Origin: Hymenolepis diminuta
Lineage: Eukaryota; Platyhelminthes; Cestoda; Cyclophyllidea; Hymenolepididae
Reading direction: 5' to 3'
Length of the DNA: 64,000 bases
Assembly: GCA_900708905.1 (NCBI GenBank)
Contig: CAADRB010000030.1
Span: 304,707-368,706, forward strand
The position numbers and the translations under genes are program-made. Positions 41,301 to 53,032 of this stretch are shown piece after piece. Under the pieces are notes generated by a model. It worked only from the letters and a program-made list of their open reading frames with translations. It was not told the origin of the DNA and did no database searches. The first letter of the stretch is position 1. Every line of letters starts with the position of its first letter.

Positions 41301-44300
41301 ATTAGAAGTCACTTCCTAATCACCCTATACATATTGATCTATATCTCTATCTATCGATGTGAAACTCAGTAAAAAACAAATCCTGTCTTTTTTTACCACT
41401 ATTCGGACACCAGTAGGCAGAGTTGTCAAACCATGCCAGGTATTTCAATTACACTATGTAACATGAATGAGATTTAAACTCGTCCATATTCGTACTCCGA
41501 TTAATTTACTCAACTAAGTAATCTTCTAACTGATTCCCTCTGCGAGTGGTTCTTCCATCTTTTATCTCCCCAATACACTCTACGCCACTTGTAATAATGA
41601 ATGGGAATATTCACATTAATTTTGATGAATTTAGTATCTTTGTGGCCTCTGAAAAAAACAAAGACCAGTAACTTTACCCTATTGATGAACAAAATTATAT
41701 TTGGGTTGCCTCTATTAGGACAAATATAGGGATTATAAAGAACAGAAATTCGAAGTACACGAACTACAAGTAGGCTCTAAAAGAGATAATCGACAGTCAG
41801 CAAGAACAATATCAACTGGAGAACAAAAACCATGAAGTTCATGAGAGTGAGAATTACCTGTTTTACAATCGTCTAGAACTGTATCGTTTTCGGTCAGTTT
41901 TCAGTCGGTCGCAAGACTTAAAAATCCGTATCACCATTTGGTTCTCCGATTCTTCTACTTATTTTTCTCCGAGATTGACTTTAAATTTGCAAAAATTACT
42001 TCCACATTCGGTGAAATAAAAGCATTATATCCCTTCGCTCTCCTACAAATCGATTTCGGTCAAAAAGGATCTCACAATATACTCAAATGCCGTTATTAAA
42101 AGTATCAAGGTCCTGGTCGTCCATTACTGCTAAAATATTGTATTGTTATATTAGTGTTGTGCGTGTCGTTTTTCCACTCCGAAGTAAACGTGAATGGATT
42201 ATGTAATATACATATATGCGAAATCAGACTAATCCGGTAATTCAAATGATCGGCTAATCGAAAGTTTTCCGAAAGTTGACTTTTCGATGAATGTGGCATT
42301 AGGATCGTATTGCTCCTGTAATTAAAATGAGCGCTGAGAAACACCTCCACTAAAAATAGGCCTGGGAGAAATACATTTTTTAAGTACATTATGTCAGAAG
42401 CGGCTTGTCTAGACAGGATCCGTAACTAAAACAGCGTATACAAACCAGCAGATGGTTAACTCCAAAGACAAGATCGTGAGACTTGTGGAGTTCACGTTAT
42501 CAAAGCTGACCAAAGGAATCTCGCTTGTGCTTGAACATTCTGGAAAGTGCGGCCATGCATGCAGAGGTATTCGATCAATATTCTTACGGAGTAGCGTTGG
42601 GTATATTTAATGATTAAGCATGTTGACAGTGAGCCAAAGTTTACAATAAACTCTCTCCACTCGATGCCTTCTTTATTCTTGCTACTCTGGACATACCCTA
42701 GCTAATTTAAGGGGCAAATTTATACTAGAGGACTCTGCTGGTGGGTAGTTGTACTTGAGGGCAGGTAGTTGACTTCTTAAGAAAATTACTAAGGTTTAAC
42801 AAAATGGCTTATTGTGAAACATCGTCTACAGGCTAAAATCTGTAGCATAGTGATGAAACGGAGGGAATTAAGATATGAAAAGTGAGCTTCAGAAGATTTG
42901 AATATCACACAGTGAATCATACCGCTTATGAGAAAATGAGCAGCCAAATGTTTCTAGAACTTGAATAAAGCAAGATTCTTGACATCGTGACTTCATTATA
43001 TGCTCCTGTTCGACCTACCATTTCATCGAGTATTGGACTATTTCACTTTCTCCCTTGTTCAGATACCATCGTAAGTGATTAGATCTTTTCAAATTTTTTC
43101 GTATAACCATCGGCAATACTAATCTTTAATACCCTACGTAACTAATAGAGGTTCCAAATTATAGGTAAATGTCTAACTAAACCATACGTGCTTTGAAATG
43201 ATGCCATCTATATTTTATTCATTCTAGAACAATTGGCAAAGCTTTAGAAACCAACTCATTTAATATAAACGTTGTCTAATTCCTTAGGGTTTTCTTGGGA
43301 ATATATATTTTTAGAATTACACAAAAATAATTACACGTTTGATCGAAGATTAATTCATAAATAACTCAGATTTTCATTCGGCCCAAAAAATTAAACCAAG
43401 TGGTAAATTGGCAATAAAAGACTTGACGAAATTGTGTCATTAATCAAATTTCAAGAATAGCAGGCTACAAAAGCCATTTGTTAGGAGGTTGATTCAAATA
43501 TTTTTGGTGTATCTAGTCCGCAATCATTAAGTTAAGGCTATTGATGGTTAACCCTCAACCCCAAAACTGGATACTTTCTACTTCTGGCAAACTACACAGC
43601 CAATCCAATCCCCCATATCCCAATCTATATAAGTAACTGTATTTCCTTAATGAGAGAAGTTTCGTTGAGTTTTATGACTTATGCCTTCTTCCTGCTTTAT
43701 TGGTTCGGATTAATTGTAGCCATAGCACTACCTCACTGACAACTTCGATCAAATGGCTGCTTAGCGTTTTATTAGTCTGAAAAAAAATGTTGAAATATCT
43801 GAATACTTAGATAGGTCGGCTAGGTGCACTTACTTGAACTAGATTCATTTATACGATACTGACAGATTTGGCCGAAGTAATCCGGATTGCATTCCTTTCG
43901 CATTGAGGCCTCAATTCTTAAATAAAAAAGTCGAGGTCAAAATGTAAATTAAGGGGAGAGAACGTGTAGTCTTGATTTACGGTGGAGAGACCTCACTTGA
44001 AATCATTCATGTATAAGGTTTTGCCTCGCTCGAGTTTGATGGAAGTGTTTAAACTAGTAATATTTTGAATGAAAACGGTGCCCTGGACACGACCAATGTA
44101 ATCAGAGTTGGAAAAAGCGTCATAATCCCAGGCTTCAATTGCCACTTGAATTCTCTGGAAAAAATAACTTGTTACAATATGGTACTAAAGTTTTGAGTAA
44201 AAAATTGATGTAAAGCAGAATTATCATTAACCTGAACAGAAATCATAAAATTCTACGAATAGAATTAGTCCTTCGGATGTTGAGCTATTCCATTACTATC

Positions 44301-47300
44301 CTTCCATGTTCGTGTCTGGAAGTGAAATCTCATCACTGCTACATTAATGGTAAACCAGGGAGCCAATCTACCTCATTCAAAGCCCTGCATGCGATGCACT
44401 CTTATTAATTGGGCCGTCATTTGAGTTTCTGGTCTTTTCTTCAAACTGGGTCTGAGCAGCTCGATGATCACCTAGATGTATGGTAGGTACGGCTTACCAC
44501 TGCTTGTAACACTTTTATGCGAGGTTAAACTTTGCGGGATCGTTTATCAGTGATAGTCCATGACCTGCCAGGGTTATTCACACCACATTGATCAAAATGT
44601 TAGAAAGGTCCGTTTCTTTCAAACACAGAATTCTAATATCAAATACAGTTTTAGGTCTTTCTTTTGCTATTATCATATTAATATTTGACAAAGTTCTAAT
44701 TTAACTATATTTTTGAATAAAATATAATTTCGAACATCTGTAACTATTGAAAAGGGAAGATTTTTACCACTTTATTCAATGCCCTCTCTCTGAATAAAAT
44801 ATTTGCTGCTTTTGGAGCCTCACATTTACTTAATACATCAACAATTTATTCTGTGTTATCATACACTGGTTTGATCTTATTTTTATGCGAGAAGAATAAA
44901 GCGCCAGAATTAACTTCTGGTATCAGTAACATGTCAAATATGAAATCATTTTCATTAAACCTGTTCCTCAGATTAATTGTTACCGCCATAACATCCCAAG
45001 GGATTTAAAATGCAACTGTGTCTTTTACAATGTATTAAATTCAGTTTTTAGACTACTAGAAGGCTGAAATTGATGGTATAATAGTTTTCAGAATATCCTT
45101 GGTAGTTACCTCACAAAATCTATCTATCTATCTCCCTTTCTTATATGCTTTGAACCAAAGTGTGTCATATCACCGAAAATTTCCCTCAAATATATTTATT
45201 CGTTCATTTACTTTACTTACAAGATTTCACTTTCCAGTCCCTTATGGTTACGAAATTAGTGGGAATTTCCTCAATAAGGAATAGCTAATCTTCATAAAAA
45301 CACCAATTTTTTAAATGGAAGGGTGTCTATACAAAAGAACACTAGAAGCAGTTCAAATAGGGGAAGAAGGACTCGGGAAGAGAGGTAAATTATAGAACAA
45401 AGAACTCTAAAATGGTCGTAGATAATAACATAGCCTGATGACAAAGTTTACCTTATAAGAATAATTGTTTACCTAAAATTTCCCACTTAATGATAAATTG
45501 TAAGTTTTAGACATGAATAGTGGTGCAAATTCAAACAAAATGCATGTATAGATATAAACAGAGAAGCAAAATGCGTAGTGACTTGCATTAGTGGGCGGTC
45601 GGAAGGAGAATTGAAATGCCGAGTCGCCCTCGTAAGTCACACTAGCCACATTTTGAATTGCTGACGTTGTGACAGTGTAGAGATCGCAGTCTCTATAAGA
45701 AAATTTTAAGACATATTTTTTGATTATATTATTCTATTTGGTCATTTCATAATATTTCACAAAGAGTTATGGAAGTTTATATCATAAAGCTGCCTTTCCT
45801 CTTGCCTTGTGAGGGATCCTGAGCTCCACAGAGGTTGGCTTTGCATGAATCTTCGTAATATTCTGTCAATGCATTTAACTTGACTTATTCCGAGCTGTTT
45901 TTCTTCAAATGACCATCTTAGCAGGGAAAACAGTGAAATAATTTTGATGTCTTAAACAAAATATATAAAGATTTGTTATGGGAATTTGCCCCTTGAACAG
46001 AAAATTTTCTTTGTCCTTGTTCTTCCTTTTTTATCTCAGGGGATGGAGCTGCATAACCAGGCAGAAAACTCATCTCATATTTCTAAGCTAGTATATAGAT
46101 GTATTTAAGCTCATATATGAAATGTATTTCTCTCCTCCCACATTCCCATGGAAGGATCGCAACCGAAAGTATGGCATTCCGGTATAAGATACCTCGAGAG
46201 ATTATAAATCAGTAGCATATTTCAGGATAAATTCAGAGAACGCAAGGAATTCAAAAAAAATAATAAAGAATTTCCAAGCCAATTTAGGGAGGCATTTTCT
46301 AACGCACATCTGGGTTAAGAAGTGACATCAGTGGGCCTTCAAATGAGAAACTTGAATTCTGCCAGCCCCTTACTTAGGAAAACTTAACCATTGGATGTGC
46401 ACTGATGGACATTAAACCCGTGATCTCCGACTTTACAGACGGGCACATTAACCACAGCACCACTAACTCACGAAAGTCTAAACGCCGGGACCGAGAACTG
46501 AACCCAGGCCTTCCATGTGACAGGTGGGGATAATCGCCAATATACGGTTGCGAAGACAAAGAATTCAATATCACTATTGTTCCTTATTTCTCTTCCTCTT
46601 CCAAACTTTCCTTAATTATCGATCTAGACAAATCTATTTTTATTTTCTTACATCAATGGTACTACTTGATTGTCCAATGAGCACCCAGTTTTGGTGTAAA
46701 ATTCAGCGAAATGTTGTTTAGTTGAGCAGTTAATTATAATATGAATATAAACCACTTTGAAAGTTTTAAAAATAATCTATTTATTATCTTAAAGGTCAAA
46801 CACGAGAATTGCGCTTCAAGAAAATAAAGGTTCAAAAATATTAAACTTTCAAGTATTAAGTCATTACTAACATGATTTAAAAGACATACCTACTATTCAC
46901 CGATTTGACGCAGATCTTAAAGAAGAGATCACAGGTGTCAAATACGTCGCAGTCATGGCCGCCTGCTAGTGCTCCATCCACGGTAGTGAAGACAAAAGAC
47001 AAATAGAGAATTCCTCCTGGCTGTAACAGGTAAATTAACAAAACAGTAGCCGTGACGTCCGATCATGTGATAAACATTCACTGAGATACGGCCGAGTGTG
47101 ATTACCTTCCTCTACAGTTAAGTGTATCTTAATGTTTACCAAAAAAATTGCAACTTTATGTACGTAAGATGATATAATCTAGTCAAGGCATTGAAGCTTC
47201 TGGACTGTCCCCAATACCTTACCAAAGTTACGTCAGAGTAAAAAAATGTTTTAAAAGCGATTTAGAATGAATTTAAAAGGGAATATGAGAGTTAGCTGGA

Positions 47301-47741
47301 ATCATCCTACAAGCATCTTGATTATTAAATAAAAACTGTATTAAAATGGTTTGACGCCGTGAACGTAAATAATCTCCAAGGAACCCGAGAAACAAATATT
47401 GATATTTGAGCTTTGGACACTTGAATGGTACTCATTAAGTAATACGTGGTAAACCTGAATCCGAATATCGAATGAAGTATGAATCTTTTGAAGCCCTAAT
47501 ATATTCTCTACTTCTACTCTACTATTACCTCCCTCCCCCCACTCCTCACCTCTACCACATTATTTTAGTGTTTGCCTTATTTATACTCTTTATCACGATT
47601 AAAAATTGTAAAACGCGTACTTTGCTATGAGTAATAATAACAATACCTGTAACTTACCCCACTCGGAAGTGTAACGTTGGAATTTCGATCGGCATGAACG
47701 AGACAGATCAAACAGAGAAAAATAATGTACAGGTTGGTCAT
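38373..47741 (-). CDS. Delta/Jagged-like (DSL) transmembrane ligand, copy 2 (short)
   Basis: Second ligand-like membrane protein, convergent with the first. Exons: 47658-47741, 46890-47020, 45587-45692, 43997-44154, 43834-43916, 40648-40865, 40302-40580, 38563-38648, 38373-38520. They join in phase to 430 residues. In order: signal peptide ([17 protein letters not shown]); MNNL-like region ([34 protein letters not shown]); the first half of a DSL domain ([10 protein letters not shown]) with no further DSL cysteines; a Thr/Pro-rich linker ([13 protein letters not shown]); three EGF repeats ([38 protein letters not shown]); a membrane span ([20 protein letters not shown]); and a 50-residue tail. 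Two of its introns appear to use GC donors. Exon sizes match copy 1 closely (106 and 279 bp identical). Either the rest of the DSL domain lies on an exon I missed in 40866-43833, or this ligand has lost it. Confidence 0.72.
40866..43833 (-). other. Long intron of DSL copy 2, with LTR-like insert
   Basis: A 3.0 kb intron at the point where the DSL domain stops short. Phase 1 is kept if the flanking exons are joined directly. Two exon-like pieces on the minus strand (acceptors near 43781 and 41655) were tried: both give early stops and no cysteine pattern. An LTR-like element sits at 42484-42830. Confidence 0.5.
42484..42830 (+). mobile_element. LTR-like element (solo LTR or TRIM), copy 1
   Basis: About 347 bp starting TGTGGAGTTCACG and ending GTCTACA. 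It aligns in order with 58039-58417: AAAGTGCGGCCATG, TTTAATGATTAAGC, AATAAACTCTCTCCACTC, GAGGACTCTGCT and AAAATGGCTTATTG. The TG...CA ends and the AATAAA-containing middle suit an LTR. No coding frame is present and no 5-bp target duplication was found. It could be one end of a non-autonomous TRIM element. Confidence 0.6.
44155..45586 (-). other. Intron of DSL gene copy 2
   Basis: A 1.4 kb intron. The donor at 45586 reads AAT then GCAAGT, a GC donor that keeps phase 0; the acceptor is TTATTTTTTCCAG. No extra exon or listed repeat was identified. Confidence 0.45.
46260..46505 (-). repeat. tRNA-derived SINE, copy 6
   Basis: Minus strand: GTGAGTTAGTGGTGCTGTGG head with GGGTTTAATGTCC in place of a B box, then CCAATGGTTAAGTTTTCC, GGGCTGGCAGAATTCAAG, GATGTCACTTCTTAACCC, and CCCTAAATTGGCTTGGAAA. 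Nearly full length; lies in an intron of DSL copy 2, same strand. Confidence 0.75.
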
Positions 47742-49660
47742 ACTCGAAAAGTGCTGTATGTAGAATGACAATATGGTTTCAGTTTATTAATGCTGAATGG
47801 ACAATTTATGTGATAGACATGCACTTGTCATTATTTGAGAGACTATAAAGCTGATGCGTGTACGAATAATTGCCTTAGCCAATTTTAAGTAGTGCCTAGC
47901 GGACTGTCCAATGGTGAGATAGTTTATGCACAGTTTACTCCGATAATGACGTAACATGGAACGGCTAATTGGATCAGTTATATGTAAAAAAAGGAATCAA
48001 TCAAGTTAGTTACATGGTTAAACAATGCGACATTGCTGAGGGGTCTCCACAGTTTACTCAAAGTTCAAATAATTTGTATATACGTATATTCGTTAAAATT
48101 AGCCGGTTATAGTCATTTTTTCTCGACGTAAAGATTTTTTGCTTGAGATTGGGGGTCTTCTGGTGTGTGCCAAAGCCCATTCTCCACATCCACAGTGGCA
48201 CTTTGTTGACTAAGGTAGTGTCTTATTTAAATCTCTTATGAGAGATAATTAAATTCCCATTGTTCGATTGATTTTTGCTACATGATGACCCACAGCGAAA
48301 CAAAACAAGTATGCAAATTTCCATTATGGGAAAGCAACTAAAATCGATTAACGGTGGGTCTAATAAATGATAAAGAGGAGGAGATCAAAAAAGATGTTGA
48401 GAGTGAAATCAAAATATCGAAGAGCCTTACTTCGTTTGATTTTTAGATTCGGGTTATATAATATTTACTTAGAGGGTGGTTCACGAACCAAATTTCAAAT
48501 TTCATGATTTTTCACCCGAATTTCTAATTAAATTCTTGAGCACGATGTCCAGTTTGTTTAATTATGATGATCGGCCGCGCCACGCCACGCCACTTCAATT
48601 CATTTTTCCTCCAAAAGTTGAGAAAGCAGAATGATTTTGCATGATATTAAGCAGCTTCCACGATCTTAACATAGCAAAGCTGACTGGTCATTTTTCTCTG
48701 AAATAGGTACCATTCTGTTTAATGTCGGCTCGATATCATCCGACCATGTTCTTTCTTTTATATCTTCTAGTCTCATCCCTTTATATTTCATTTGTTTATT
48801 CCGGCAGTTGCTTTCCCATTTTCACAATGTTTAAGAAATGGATATTCTCTTGTTTTCTTTATATAAAGATGTTCATCCCAAGTTCCTTTCCTCCTACATA
48901 TCTTATTTAGAACTCGTATATCAAGAGCTCGAGAAAACCCCCCAATTATTCAGTGGTGATATATAAGTTGCAGTCTCACTAAATTGATCGATATAAATTC
49001 GTGTTTTCAAACATACGACCTTGGGAGTAATCGAATCAATTCACCTCGATCAAGAATTAGAAACCGGCCCATTAGTAATCTGACTGCCTGAAGTCATCAG
49101 ATAAAAGCTTTCAAATAAATCACACATGCTTCTCCATAGTTTCTACTGTTCCCACCTAATCCCAAATCAAAGTTCGATTGGCAAAAATAAACATAGTGAG
49201 ATTATCCTATCTCCTTTCCATGATTCCAAGCAATCTTAGTTTTCCGTGGACAATAAGTACAAGAGCAAACACTGTCACGATTCAATTATACTATTTCACT
49301 ATAAGGTCCAGCAACCTATGCCAAGATCTGGAATTCTGATTGGTTACTTATCTAGCCATGTTTCGAGTAACTAAGGCAAAGGACAGACCAAGACAAGCAT
49401 AATCCAGGAATTAACTTTACTATCGGGAAAGTAATTGAAAATTGATAACCACAAAACATAATTTTTCTTATATTAATTTTCGGTGAAAAAATATATTTTA
49501 CAGGCAGCTATATCGGGAAAAAAGGGGTAGATGGATAGATTAAATTCGGAAGGTAAGAATGGGCGAAGAAAGATATGCAAACCGCAAGTAGGACATATAA
49601 TTTTCGAAAATATGACTGTATGGGAAAAAAATGGCATGGGAGAGAAGTTGACCGATTGTT
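47742..49660. other. Intergenic between DSL copy 2 and DLST
   Basis: About 1.9 kb with the DSL copy 2 promoter and the DLST 3' side. A short GCCAC-type tandem (CGCGCCACGCCACGCCAC) occurs near 48575-48592. The hydrophobic 62-codon frame at 48722 has no supporting features. Confidence 0.4.
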
Positions 49661-51027
49661 TCACAGACCCATGAAGAACACACGCGGATCTTCAACAAAT
49701 GATTTGATTTTTTTCAGGAACAGCACTGCTTCCCTTCCATCGATCAGTCGATGATCATAAGACAGAGCCACGTACATCATGGGTCTGATCACGATCTGTC
49801 CATTGCGGACTACTGGACGTTCAAATGTACCATGGAGACCAAGAATAGCAGATTGAGGAGGATTAACAATTGGTGTGCTGAAAAGTGATCCGAAAACTCC
49901 TCCATTACTGATTGTAAAAGTTCCTCCATCCATATCTTCCACCGCAATATGACCCTCCTTCGCCTTTTCACCCAATTCAAAAATATTCTTTTCAATCGCT
50001 GCGAAGTCCATAGATTCAACATTTCGTAGAACAGGAACAACTAGGCCCTTCGGTGAGGCTACAGCAATACTGATATCAACATAATTCCTAAAAACAATCT
50101 GATTTCCATCGATGTAAGCATTCACAATAGGTTGATCTTGCAGGGCAAAAGCTGCGGCCTTGGAAAAACTTGACATAATACCTAACTTGACACCATGTTT
50201 CTTCTGGAATGCATCCTTGTAATGATTACGCATTTCAATGAGGTTTGACATATCGATTTCATTAAAGGTGGTGAGCATAGCACAAGTGTTTTGAGCCTCC
50301 TTTAAGCGATCAGCAGTGCGCATGCGGATTCGCGTCATTTTTACACGCTGCTCTGTGCGAACGCCAGTAGGGAAAGCGGAGATTAGCGAGAAAGGAGCAG
50401 AGCCAGAGGGTGGGGTGGGATGAGGAGTTGGAGAAGAAGTAGAATGTCCTGGTTTTGCTTGAGCAGGTGGAGGAATCGATGGTTGTGATGATTCAACTTT
50501 CACGGGAGCCGATTCCGCGGTTTTAGTGGCCTCTTCAGTTTTTTTCACCTCACTTGCAGCTATTTCGCATTCATCAATCTTGACAAGAGGTTGATCGTAT
50601 GTCACCTTGTCACCATCTTCGAAAAAAAGTTCGGTAATCACACCGTTGATAGGAGACATCACAGGAATGGCAGTTTTGTCAGTTTCAACTTCAGCAATCA
50701 CTTCATCAATTACGACAGTATCACCAACCGCTTTCTTCCATATTACATCACCTTCGGAGATTGACTCTGGAAAAGCTGGTACATTTACAGTGCGTACATC
50801 AAACAAGTAAGAAGATGTGTGAATCAACTGATACGTCTGCTGGTAATCACAAATACTAAAATGAAAGAAATACAGAAAGATTAGAATCTAGAACCTCAAA
50901 TCAATGTAAAATATAAGCACAAAGTCTGTGGAAATTACCAATGAGTGTTTTTTGCGAGTGAGGCAGAAAACCAGCCAGTAAGGCGGGAAAATACTTGTCT
51001 AGATATCATTTGAGTTCTCCGAAACAT
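49661..51027 (-). CDS. DLST: Dihydrolipoyllysine succinyltransferase (E2 of 2-oxoglutarate dehydrogenase)
   Basis: E2 core of the mitochondrial 2-oxoglutarate dehydrogenase complex; transfers the succinyl group from lipoate to CoA in the TCA cycle. Two exons, 50939-51027 and 49661-50855, with an 83-bp intron, give 427 residues (human about 453). The start encodes an Arg/Ser-rich mitochondrial presequence ([20 protein letters not shown]). The lipoyl domain ([15 protein letters not shown]) carries lipoyl lysine 90 in EVETDKT. A Pro/Ser/Thr linker follows with no E3-binding domain, as in animal DLST. The catalytic domain has [29 protein letters not shown] and the active-site [13 protein letters not shown], and the end [11 protein letters not shown] is typical. 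All key residues are present. DLAT and DBT are excluded by the succinyltransferase-type motifs and the single lipoyl domain. Confidence 0.97.
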
Positions 51028-52367
51028 TGCCGATGTAAAATTTTACCTATAAACAAGTATTAAACACATATTTTATAATAGGAGAGACACAAAAAGGGTT
51101 ACAACAAGAAATACTTTACTCTATGGAGTAAACTACTGCGACTTTGGTAAAGTCTAACCTCAAAAACGTGGTAAAAACAAATATTGATGAGATTTAATTA
51201 TGTGGGGCTTGCAATAACGATTTAAACCTAGATTACAGAGTTTTATTCAATTTTCATTAGGAGTTCTTATTATTCGATAGAGCTAAAACGACGTATATGC
51301 TTGGTTTAATATTACGAGTTTTTACTTTTGTACATTATTATTAGAACGACTGACAATGAATATGTAAAAAAGTTATAGACTAAGGTATAATCTATTTGAG
51401 ATAATAGTAGAGATTTAATTATCATTCCTTTTACTGTTGTTGTGTTGGTAATATCATACACTAATATATAATTTTTGTGTTCACCATCATTTCGCTACTA
51501 CTTCATAATGACAAAAATAAAGTGCTAAAAGTCTATTTGTAAATTTTTCTAGGGAGACCATATAATAAGTTTATTAGATTATGTATAAGGAATTTACGCC
51601 TACTTTACTTGCTGTAGATACTTCCATTCAACGTCACTCCGTTTTCAAAATCAAAGCTTATATGATCCAGATTCGATCATTCATTGGAGCAAAAGAAATA
51701 TATTTTGATGTTTAATTTTTGCCAAGTTTACCGAATTGAACTAACCACAATCGAACTAGAGGGCGTAGGCCTTAGAAAACTTCTTAGCGGTTTATTATTA
51801 AAAGGTACAACACTAGTGAGTTCCTGACTGATACTTACCATGAAACCCAAAAATATTAAAATCTACATACATATGACATAAAGTGATCACTTTTCGTTTG
51901 CTTTTATGTTTTAGTGAGTTTTTCAAAATGGTGACCACATTATTGTCAGTTCATCGCATTTATAGGTTTAATATTAAAAAAGTGAGTTTATGGCTCGCGA
52001 AAAAAATTTATTGAGCATTATTTGCGCTGTCCATGTGAATTTACTTTTTCCTATAAATGACCTACATAAAAGAAATTTTATGCCGCAGTCTTATTGGATA
52101 GCTTAGACGCTATTTCGGTTGCATTTCACTTAAGTAATTGCAGCCTTTATGTTATTGTTATGTTTTCTTCGTTTTTGCTTGTGACATCACCCACCTTTAT
52201 ATACACTTTCTGTGTATTTATTTAATCATCGAATATTGTTTATGTACTTTATCATATAACTTAATATTTTTGCCTTCAATGATTAAAGCATCTGAATTTC
52301 GACCAGTGTATGTCTAAATTTTCCTCACATACGCAAATTACTTTAATTTCGACCTAGAGTTGGCCCA
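51028..52367. promoter_or_regulatory. Divergent intergenic region of DLST and OPA3
   Basis: The two genes for mitochondrial proteins are transcribed away from each other across 1.3 kb, which must hold both promoters. No TATA box or other clear element could be fixed. No coding features or listed repeats were seen. Confidence 0.4.
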
Positions 52368-52867
52368 ATGGTGGCTGCATTTCCAGTATTCAAGTTAGGG
52401 GTTCTCGCAGTCAAGCAAATTAGCCGTCCCATTGCAAACCGTCTTAAAAAGAGGGCCACAGTTAACGGCTTTTTCCGTCGATACGTTTGTATCCCTTCGG
52501 GTCAATGTAAGCTAGTTCTTCGTTTTTTTTCACCCATTTCTTATTAGTTTACCACTTTTGGGACACTCGACTTAAACTCCAGTTGCTCGGCTTGGGAAAG
52601 CCAACAGAAGTCAAAAAGCTAACGGATGAAAATGCCGCAGAAATTGGTGCCGGTATGCTCGGCGAAGTGATCATATTCAGCATCGGAACCTTCCTAATCT
52701 ACCTCGAGTATCGGCGACAGGGTAGAAATGAGGCCATAAGAGAGAATAAGGCTCGCTCCGATGTAGAAACCCTCCAAGAAGCTGTAAAAAATCTCGAATC
52801 CCGGGTAGTCTCACAATCTGAAGCTATTTACCAGCTCTCAAAACGTCTCGAAAGTTTTAAGTCGTAG
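52368..52867 (+). CDS. OPA3: OPA3-like mitochondrial protein
   Basis: OPA3 is a small mitochondrial membrane-associated protein; human mutations cause optic atrophy and 3-methylglutaconic aciduria, and its molecular role is unsettled. Two exons, 52368-52506 and 52548-52867, join in phase to 152 residues across a 41-bp intron. The N-terminus MVAAFPVFKLGVLAVKQISR matches the family start. The junction restores GQFYHFWDTRLKLQLLGLG, the counterpart of the Y-H-W-x-E/D-x-R block of animal OPA3. ENAAEIGAGMLGEVIIFSIG forms the conserved hydrophobic segment. The C-terminus is a short coiled coil (TLQEAVKNLESRVVSQSEAI). Reading only the second exon would miss the conserved N-terminal third. Confidence 0.93.
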
Positions 52868-53032
52868 TAGTAGTAAAGTAATCATTCTTTGCCAGGATGT
52901 TTGTACATCCACTAACTGTGAATCTTTAGATTTGTTTTTCATGTGTGAATACAGAGCTCAAGATAATTTAAGTATGTCTCAAGATTTATTTACATACATC
53001 GGGAGAATGCATTAAAGAGATAAGTGTGTTGT

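Noticed and set aside
41510..41692. Minus-strand exon-like piece with acceptor TTTTTTTCAG
   Set aside because: Joined to either neighbour of DSL copy 2 it meets a stop or breaks phase, and it has no cysteine pattern.
42105..42389. 94-codon minus-strand frame in the DSL copy 2 intron
   Set aside because: No cysteine spacing, no splice support, no recognisable family.
43700..43780. Minus-strand piece after a strong acceptor at 43781
   Set aside because: In the phase left by the preceding DSL exon it gives a stop at the second codon; no DSL residues.
48722..48910. Hydrophobic 62-codon plus-strand frame
   Set aside because: Chance hydrophobic frame in T-rich DNA; no family features or supporting context.
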